From NCBI GenBank assembly GCA_937922155.1, contig CAKZVL010000084.1, positions 1-64,000 of the forward strand: DNA of 64,000 bases, read 5' to 3'. Under the pieces are notes generated by a model that was given only the letters and a program-made list of their open reading frames with translations, was not told the origin of the DNA and did no database searches. Every line of letters begins with the position of its first letter. Position 1 is the stretch's first letter. Below are positions 57,713 through 64,000 of the stretch, piece after piece. Position numbers and translations under genes: made by a program. The DNA comes from an uncultured Paracoccaceae bacterium (GTDB lineage Bacteria; Pseudomonadota; Alphaproteobacteria; Rhodobacterales; Rhodobacteraceae).

Positions 57713-58633
57713 GTGCGCCAAACCGTCGGGACAAGCGCCGCCGCGCAATCTTGGCTGGCCGCGTCTTGGTGCCGCTCTGTGGTGCAACACGGGCTCGATC
57801 CGGGGCAAAAACAACGGTGCGAATACCTCTCCGCCAACGAAATCGCCCACCGCCAAGACGCGCTCGGTGGCATGGCCAGCCTTGCAAAGCCCCGCCTTGA
57901 TCAATTGTTCGCACTGGTCGGCAGCTCAGGCTGCGGCGTGGTCCTCTGCGATAAACAAGGAGTCATCATCGACCATCGCTATCAATCCGCCGACGCCCCG
58001 GTGTTCGAAGGTTGGGGCCTTGGCGCCGGTGCCGACTGGAGCGAGGCCGCCCAAGGCACCAACGGCATTGGCACCTGTCTTGTCGAACGCCGCGATGTCG
58101 TGATCCACCGCGATCAACACTTCATGGCCGGCAACATCGCGATGAGCTGTATAGACACCCCCGTTTACGGTGCCCAAGGGGATATCGTCGCAGCCCTTGA
58201 TGTGTCCTCCGCCCGCGTGGACCAGACCGAAGCGATGAACGGCATGATCGCCGAATTAGTCCGCCAAGCGGCCCGCAGCATCGAGGCCGACCATTTCAGA
58301 TCGACATTTGCATCCGCACGCATCCTCGTGATCGACGACCCGGCTGAAGGCGTGTCACTGCTCGCGGCCACCTCTGATGACATCGTTGTCGGGGCCACCC
58401 GCGCCGCACGTCGCGCCTTTGGCCTGCCCGCTGAAGGCGCGCTTAAAACAATTCCCGTCGGCGATCTGATCGGTCAGGACACAACGTCCAAGGGGTTTGC
58501 GCGCGGACAAAGGGCGGCTGTCATGCGGGCCTTGGTGCGTGCTGATCACAACGTCAGCCTTGCCGCGCGCGACCTTGGCGTGTCCCGCGCCACGCTCTAT
58601 CGGCGTATGAAAGAGTTGAAAATCAACAATTAG
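57713..58633 (+). CDS. GAF-domain, Fis-type HTH transcriptional activator lacking AAA+ domain
   Basis: GAF region GCGVVLCDKQGVIIDHR...ALDVSSARVDQ; C-terminal VMRALVRADHNVSLAARDLGVSRATLYRRMKEL; no Walker A/GAFTGA. Confidence 0.88.
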   Translation: MRQTVGTSAAAQSWLAASWCRSVVQHGLDPGQKQRCEYLSANEIAHRQDALGGMASLAKPRLDQLFALVGSSGCGVVLCDKQGVIIDHRYQSADAPVFEGWGLGAGADWSEAAQGTNGIGTCLVERRDVVIHRDQHFMAGNIAMSCIDTPVYGAQGDIVAALDVSSARVDQTEAMNGMIAELVRQAARSIEADHFRSTFASARILVIDDPAEGVSLLAATSDDIVVGATRAARRAFGLPAEGALKTIPVGDLIGQDTTSKGFARGQRAAVMRALVRADHNVSLAARDLGVSRATLYRRMKELKINN

Positions 58634-58744
58634 ACCCGGCCTGTCTCAGTTTTGAAACAGGGCGACCGCGCAAAATCGCACCGCTCACTTCACACCTGCC
58701 CTCATTCTTGCTGAACTACCCCAGCAGAGTTTTGGGAGGAACAG

Positions 58745-59227
58745 ATGCCAACAATTTCGATGAACGTGAATGGAATATCCGTCTCGGCCGAGGTTGAGAA
58801 CCGAACGGTTCTTTCAACGGCCCTGCGTGAGAATTTGGGAATGACCGGCACCCATGTGGGCTGCGACACCAGCCAATGCGGCGCCTGCGTCGTACACGTA
58901 AACGGCAAAGCAGTAAAATCTTGCACCATGTTCGCCGTCGAAGCAGACGGCGCAGAGGTCGCCACAATCGAAGGTCAGGCGCATTCCGATGGTTCGCTCA
59001 ACGTGATCCAACAAGCGTTTCAAGATCACCACGGGCTTCAGTGCGGATTTTGCACCCCCGGCATGATCATGACCGCCACCGCCCTTCTGCGGGACAACCC
59101 AAAGCCGACAGAAACCGAAATCCGCGATCACCTCGAAGGCAACATTTGCCGCTGTACCGGATACCAAGGCATCGTGAACGCAATCATGGCAGCGAGCGGA
59201 CAAAAACCCGCAATCGCCGCCGAATAA
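58745..59227 (+). CDS. CO dehydrogenase-like [2Fe-2S] small subunit (CoxS family)
   Basis: [48 protein letters not shown]. Confidence 0.93.
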   Translation: MPTISMNVNGISVSAEVENRTVLSTALRENLGMTGTHVGCDTSQCGACVVHVNGKAVKSCTMFAVEADGAEVATIEGQAHSDGSLNVIQQAFQDHHGLQCGFCTPGMIMTATALLRDNPKPTETEIRDHLEGNICRCTGYQGIVNAIMAASGQKPAIAAE

Positions 59228-59240
59228 GGAGGATAGTGAT

Positions 59241-61610
59241 ATGGCAGCAGATGGTGGAATGGGTCACGCGACCAAACGCCGTGAAGACGTGCGCTTCCTT
59301 GTGGGACGGGGCAAGTATTGCGATGACTACGTGCCCGCCAAAACCAGCTATTGCGCCTTTGCGCGATCAACGGTGGCGAATGGCAAAATCAAAAGCATCA
59401 ACACAAAAGCCGCCGCTAAAATGCCCGGCGTTGTCGCTGTGTTTACCGGCGATGACTTTGTCGAAGTCGGCGGAAACCCCGCTGGTTGGCTGATCAACAG
59501 CCGCGACGGCGAACCGATGAAAGAACCAAAGCGCCCCGTGCTCGCCCATGGCAAAGTGCGCCACGTCGGCGACGCCTACGCTGCGGTCATCGCAGAAACC
59601 CGCGAACAAGCGCTAGACGCCGTTGAAGCGATTGAGGCTGATATTCAAGAACTGGACGCGGTGGTGAATATGGCCGACGCATTGGCCAACACCAAAACGC
59701 TTGTCCACGATGAAATCGGCACCAACCAATGTTTCGACTGGGGCTGGATCGAAGACAACCGTGCCGCTACAGATGAGGCGATCAAAAACGCGCCCCACGT
59801 CACAACCTTGGAACTGGTCAACAACCGCCTTGTGCCTAACGCCTTGGAACCACGCTGCTCTATCGGCGAATATGATCCCGGCACGGGCGACTATAAACTA
59901 ACAACAACCTCCCAAAACCCGCACCTGACGCGGCTTTTAATCTCTGCCTTCGTGATGGGCATCCCCGAAAACAAACTCACCGTTCACGCACCTGATGTCG
60001 GCGGCGGCTTCGGCTCCAAAATCTATCACTATGGCGAAGAAGCCCTCGTTCTGGCAGCCGCCAAAAAGCTGAACCGCCCGGTCAAATGGACCTCCACTCG
60101 GACAGAGGCATTTTTGTCCGACGCACACGGTCGTGACCACGTCACAAAAATCGAACTGGCCTGCGAAAAGGACGGCACCTTCATCGCCTTCCGCACCGAA
60201 ACCATGGCCAACGTCGGGGCGTATCTGTCGAACTTTTCAACCGCGACGCCTACATTCCTGCACGGCACTTTGATGGCAGGCAATTACACCGTCCCCAACG
60301 TCTATGTGAACGTAAAGGCCGTGTTCACCAACACCGCCCCCGTTGATGCCTATCGCGGCGCCGGACGGCCTGAGGCAACGTTCAGCCTAGAACGCGTCAT
60401 CGACAAAGCTGCGCGCGAGCTTGGCATCAACCCAATTGAAATCCGCCGCAAGAATTTCATCAAACCCGACCAATACCCCTACGCCTCTGCGGCCGGGCTG
60501 GAATATGACAGCGGCAATTACGACGCCCTTATGGACGGCTTGGAAAAGCTTGCGGATATTTCCGGGTTCGAGGCGCGCTGCAAAGAAAGCGCCAAAAACG
60601 GCAAGCTGCGCGGCCTTGGCATCAACAGCTATATCGAAGCCTGCGGCATCGCGCCGTCCAACCTCGTCGGGGTGCTTGGCTCTCGCGTTGGGCTTTATGA
60701 TGCAGCAACGGTGCGGGTAAATGCCACTGGCAACATCTCTGTCATGGTTGGCGCACACAGCCATGGACAAGGTCACGAAACGGCCTTTCCACAGATCGTC
60801 GCCGATATGTTGGGCGTTGACCCAATGTCGATTGAAATCGTCCACGGTGACACCTCAAAAATCCCGTTCGGCATGGGCACCTACGGCTCACGCAGCCTCG
60901 CAGTTTGCGGCTCTGCGGTGTTCCGCGCCACGGAAAAGATCATCGCCAAAGCTACGCTAATCGCAGCCCACATGATGGAAGACAAACCCGACAACGTCGA
61001 CTTCGACGCGGGCGAGTTTTCCGTCAAAGGCACCAATAAAAAGGTCAGCTTTGGCGAGGTCGCGCTCAAGGCGTACATCCCCCACGACTTCCCACTGGAA
61101 TCCATCGAACCGGGGCTAGAGGAAACCGCGTTCTATGATCCGGCCAACTTTACCTATCCCTCCGGCGCTTACGGGTGCGAGGTCGAGGTCGATCCAGAAA
61201 CCGGCAAGGTCGATATTTGCTCCATGGTGGCGATGGATGACTTTGGCACCGTGGTGAACCCGCTGATCGTGACCGGTCAGGTGCAAGGCGGCTTGGCCCA
61301 AGGCATCGGGCAAGCGCTGTTGGAACACGGTATCTATGACGAAAACGGGCAGCTTTTGTCAGGCTCATTCATGGATTACGCCATGCCACGGGCCGATGAT
61401 CTGCCCAACCTTGTCGTCGATCACAGCCACGCAACCACCTGCACCCACAACCCCATCGGGGCCAAAGGTTGCGGTGAAGCAGGCGCAATCGGCTCCCCTC
61501 CCACGGTGGTAAACGCCGTCGTCGACGCGCTCCAGCGCGGCGGTTTCGACGTTGAACACATCGACATGCCGGTATCCCCCGCGCGTGTCTGGGCCGCCAT
61601 GAACGAATGA
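59241..61610 (+). CDS. CO dehydrogenase-like large molybdenum subunit, form II (AYRGAGR)
   Basis: 789 aa; GGFGSKIYHYGEE; VDAYRGAGRPEATFSLERVID; GCGEAGAIGSPPTVVNAVVDAL. Confidence 0.94.
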   Translation: MAADGGMGHATKRREDVRFLVGRGKYCDDYVPAKTSYCAFARSTVANGKIKSINTKAAAKMPGVVAVFTGDDFVEVGGNPAGWLINSRDGEPMKEPKRPVLAHGKVRHVGDAYAAVIAETREQALDAVEAIEADIQELDAVVNMADALANTKTLVHDEIGTNQCFDWGWIEDNRAATDEAIKNAPHVTTLELVNNRLVPNALEPRCSIGEYDPGTGDYKLTTTSQNPHLTRLLISAFVMGIPENKLTVHAPDVGGGFGSKIYHYGEEALVLAAAKKLNRPVKWTSTRTEAFLSDAHGRDHVTKIELACEKDGTFIAFRTETMANVGAYLSNFSTATPTFLHGTLMAGNYTVPNVYVNVKAVFTNTAPVDAYRGAGRPEATFSLERVIDKAARELGINPIEIRRKNFIKPDQYPYASAAGLEYDSGNYDALMDGLEKLADISGFEARCKESAKNGKLRGLGINSYIEACGIAPSNLVGVLGSRVGLYDAATVRVNATGNISVMVGAHSHGQGHETAFPQIVADMLGVDPMSIEIVHGDTSKIPFGMGTYGSRSLAVCGSAVFRATEKIIAKATLIAAHMMEDKPDNVDFDAGEFSVKGTNKKVSFGEVALKAYIPHDFPLESIEPGLEETAFYDPANFTYPSGAYGCEVEVDPETGKVDICSMVAMDDFGTVVNPLIVTGQVQGGLAQGIGQALLEHGIYDENGQLLSGSFMDYAMPRADDLPNLVVDHSHATTCTHNPIGAKGCGEAGAIGSPPTVVNAVVDALQRGGFDVEHIDMPVSPARVWAAMNE

Positions 61611-61667
61611 TCCCGGATCGCGGCGGGGCAGCACACCTGCCCCCCCGTGACCGGAGAGGAGAGATAA

Positions 61668-62456
61668 ATGTATAACTTCGAATTCACCAAACCAAAAACG
61701 ATCAAAGACGCCGCCAAAGCTTTGGCCGCAGACGGCGCACAAGCCTTGGGCGGCGGGCAAACCCTGCTTCCAACGATGAAACAACGGCTCGCTATGCCCG
61801 AAACGCTGGTCAGCCTGACCGAGGTGGACGGCATGGTCGGCGTTGACAGTCGCGGCACAGGACTGACGATTGGCGGCGCAACAACACACGCACAAGTCGC
61901 CAGCGATGCTGCCGACGTCTATCCCGCGCTCGCCGGTTTGGCTGCAGGGATCGGCGACCCGGCTGTGCGCAATCGCGGCACCATCGGCGGATCACTGGCC
62001 AACAACGACCCTGCGGCTTGCTATCCAGCGGCGGCCCTCGCCTCTGGCGCAACGATCACCACCAACAAACGCGACATTCATGCCGTTGACTACTTTCAAG
62101 GCATGTTCGAAACCGCGCTGGCCGAGGATGAGATTATCACCGCAGTCCAGTTTCCCATCCCGCAAGCCGGCAACTACCAAAAGTTCGTGCAACCCGCCTC
62201 GCGCTTTGCGCTGGTCGGTGTCTTTGTCGCCAAAACCGCAGACGGCGTGCGTGTGGCCGTCACCGGCGCATCCGGCAGTGGCGTCTATCGCTGGACCGCG
62301 GCAGAAACCGCCCTCAACAGCGACTTTTCCGCCAAGGCGATTGAAGGTCTATCCGATGACCCAAGCGAGATGATCACCGACCTGCACGGCACCGCCGCTT
62401 ACCGCGCCCATCTGGTCGGCGTGCTGACACGGCGTGCGGTGACGGCAAGCAGATAA
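61668..62456 (+). CDS. CO dehydrogenase-like FAD-binding medium subunit (CoxM family)
   Basis: ALGGGQTLLPTMKQRLAMPETLVSL; TIGGATTHAQVA; GDPAVRNRGTIGGSLANNDPAACYPAA. Confidence 0.94.
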   Translation: MYNFEFTKPKTIKDAAKALAADGAQALGGGQTLLPTMKQRLAMPETLVSLTEVDGMVGVDSRGTGLTIGGATTHAQVASDAADVYPALAGLAAGIGDPAVRNRGTIGGSLANNDPAACYPAAALASGATITTNKRDIHAVDYFQGMFETALAEDEIITAVQFPIPQAGNYQKFVQPASRFALVGVFVAKTADGVRVAVTGASGSGVYRWTAAETALNSDFSAKAIEGLSDDPSEMITDLHGTAAYRAHLVGVLTRRAVTASR

Positions 62457-62520
62457 GATGAGCGCCGCGTATTCGTAGCGGAATTGGGCACACACACTAG
62501 CCAAGACCGCGACGATCATC

Positions 62521-62548
62521 GCCGACCCGTCACGACGGGTCGGCGGTT
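62521..62548 (+). terminator. probable intrinsic terminator after coxM
   Basis: GCCGACCCGTC-AC-GACGGGTCGGC (11-bp perfect arms) followed by GGTTTGG; weak T-tract. Confidence 0.6.
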
Positions 62549-62663
62549 TGGCATCTGTCGCAAGTGGTCGGTCCCTAACTACAACGTTGCCACCAGAAAC
62601 CGCCCAGAAATAAGCGATCCAATCGCCACCCCATGGGTCGGCTGACAGTCCGGCCTTGCGCCA

Positions 62664-63134
62664 TTAGTGTGCTCTGGTCACTGACGCAGCAAAGCAACCT
62701 GGTTTGGCATTGTGTAAGTGGGCATAAGCCACCTGATCATTTTCAAATGCGGTTGTGATCGCATCGGCAAGATCGTCCCCTTGCAAAATATCAGCATCAA
62801 TCATCATGTGGTCGCTATCAAACAGTCGTAACGAGATGACACGAGACCGCAAAACCTCTGGCACAACGCCGACAGGCAACTTGGCTTGCTGTGCTCCTTC
62901 TCGCACGAAGATTGCATGTGTCGCCCTATAAGGCGACTGTTCGGGTTGATGTGCATAATTTAATAGAATGACAGTTTCACCCACTTCAGCGTCAGCCATA
63001 CTTACGCGGCAGGGTGTACCCGGCTTAGACTGTACAATCTGACGACAAGCGTTCTTATCGACTAGTTCAGCGTCGGAGAGATCGAAAAGGTCTGCAAAAT
63101 CCTCAGCTGGTAGTGAATGAATTTGAAAACTCAT
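62664..63134 (-). CDS. DUF1203 family protein
   Basis: MSFQIHSLPAEDFADLFDLSDAELVDKNACRQIVQSKPGTPCRVSMADAEVGETVILLNYAHQPEQSPYRATHAIFVREGA. Confidence 0.8.
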   Translation of the reverse strand: MSFQIHSLPAEDFADLFDLSDAELVDKNACRQIVQSKPGTPCRVSMADAEVGETVILLNYAHQPEQSPYRATHAIFVREGAQQAKLPVGVVPEVLRSRVISLRLFDSDHMMIDADILQGDDLADAITTAFENDQVAYAHLHNAKPGCFAASVTRAH

Positions 63135-63598
63135 GTTTCTAGTTCCTTCTTTGTTTGGAACGCAGATAGCGACATGCCTACACATCGAGCGACCCGATTC
63201 ATGCTCAATAACGAGAGCAGTCATTCACGCAAGGCGCAGCATTGGTCGAAGTGGACTAGGAGGCAACATCAACCCGCGCAAGCGCCACGATCCACTGCGC
63301 AGACGGAACTGCCGCCATACATCCCCACACCCAGACCGGAATCAAGCCAAATGCGCCGATCTGACCGCTGCTCGTCAAATGGGCTCAAGGCAGACGTCCC
63401 ATCCCCGCCAATCCCCCCAAACCAGCCGCGACACGCCTTAAGCTTTCCGAAACCACCACGCCGCAAATCACGCTCCCTTGGTTAACAAGTGGCCCCACGG
63501 CCCTGCCAGCGTAACCACATTTTAACCCTTTCCCGCGCAACACCACCGCGCGCTGGGTTAACCACGCTGTTTTGCCTGTTTCAGTGTACCAAGTGTGT

Positions 63599-63618
63599 AC
63601 AGCCTGTGCACAGGCTGT
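63599..63618. repeat. 20-bp perfect palindrome ACAGCCTGTGCACAGGCTGT
   Basis: Self-reverse-complementary by inspection, in a non-coding gap. Confidence 0.85.
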
Positions 63619-63778
63619 GATCCGGTTTTTCCCAATCTTAACAGTCACTAACCTGCGATTCCTCGCCCCACAGAACATCATTCCCTTCAGCCGAGCAACC
63701 GCGGCCAAAATGATGACTGAAATAGTGCCTTAATTATTGGAAATTTGAACCGCTCGCCCGCGTCGATGGCACCCCCCC

Positions 63779-64000
63779 CTAACTAAGGGCGGCAATGACC
63801 CCACGCAGTTCAGCCAACCCGCGAAGCCGCCCGATCAGGGGATAGCCTGGTTGCTTTTCTACGTCCTTATCGCCCAGCAAATCGTGTCCATGATCAGGGC
63901 GAAACGGAATGACGATGCCCGTTCGCGCTTGCGCTTCTAGCAACTCATCAATCAAGGCGACCATGTCGGTGTCGCCGGTCAGATGTTCAGCTTCTTCAAA
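63779..64000 (-). CDS. uxuA: mannonate dehydratase, C-terminal part (runs off right edge)
   Basis: My extension of the ORF to the window edge gives FEEAEHLTGDTDMVALIDELLEAQARTGIVIPFRPDHGHDLLGDKDVEKQPGYPLIGRLRGLAELRGVIAALS, matching the UxuA C-terminal RPDHGH...NPGYPLIGRLKGLAELRG pattern. Confidence 0.88.
   Translation of the reverse strand, partial: FEEAEHLTGDTDMVALIDELLEAQARTGIVIPFRPDHGHDLLGDKDVEKQPGYPLIGRLRGLAELRGVIAALS

Noticed and set aside
63385-63708. 107-aa reverse ORF between DUF1203 and uxuA
   Set aside because: No recognisable domain, atypical composition, contains the 20-bp palindrome; not supported as coding.
1-64000. CRISPR array, rRNA, tRNA, IS element or prophage
   Set aside because: No regularly spaced direct repeats, tRNA cloverleaf or CCA-like genes, rRNA-like segments, transposase or phage structural genes were recognised by eye; a tRNAscan/CRISPR search was not possible.

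Overview
This 64 kb window looks like ordinary alphaproteobacterial (Rhodobacteraceae/Roseobacter-like) chromosome. It is densely coding, has many ATGA-type overlaps, and shows no rRNA, tRNA, CRISPR array, IS element or prophage that I could support. Housekeeping genes: gcdH-like, pyrC, pyrE, dnaB, alr, MlaEF-type ABC genes, radA, cvpA, purF, surE, pcm, an nlpD-like lipoprotein gene, tatABC, dusA and a THUMP RNA methyltransferase gene. The most interesting accessory loci are: (1) 28912-33350, a GntR / Gfo-Idh-MocA / LLM monooxygenase / aldo-keto reductase / flavin reductase locus whose gene content fits a sulfoquinovose monooxygenase (sulfo-SMO) pathway, with a Gfo/Idh/MocA protein in place of a classical sulfoquinovosidase; (2) 33880-39043, a translationally coupled set of a GNAT-like protein, a ThiF/E1-like protein, a 7TM-like membrane protein, an Acg-like nitroreductase and a glycerate kinase, which I could not match to a described pathway; (3) 39233-45259, a LexA-box-preceded imuA-imuB-dnaE2 mutagenesis cassette with a hairpin-rich imuB-dnaE2 junction; (4) 45283-58633, an apparent catabolic regulon with a Pot-type ABC transporter whose permeases carry large insertions, EutA/DoeA/DpaL-like enzymes, an FAD/GcvT demethylase, a non-pyrrolysine MttB homologue and a GAF-Fis regulator; (5) two paralogous CO-dehydrogenase-like (form II, AYRGAGR) clusters at opposite ends of the window. 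A dispersed hairpin-plus-T-tract repeat (CGCCTCCGGCGGGAGTATTTTnGGCAAGATGAT) follows several genes in sense orientation. All calls come from reading the sequence and ORF translations. No database search was run.
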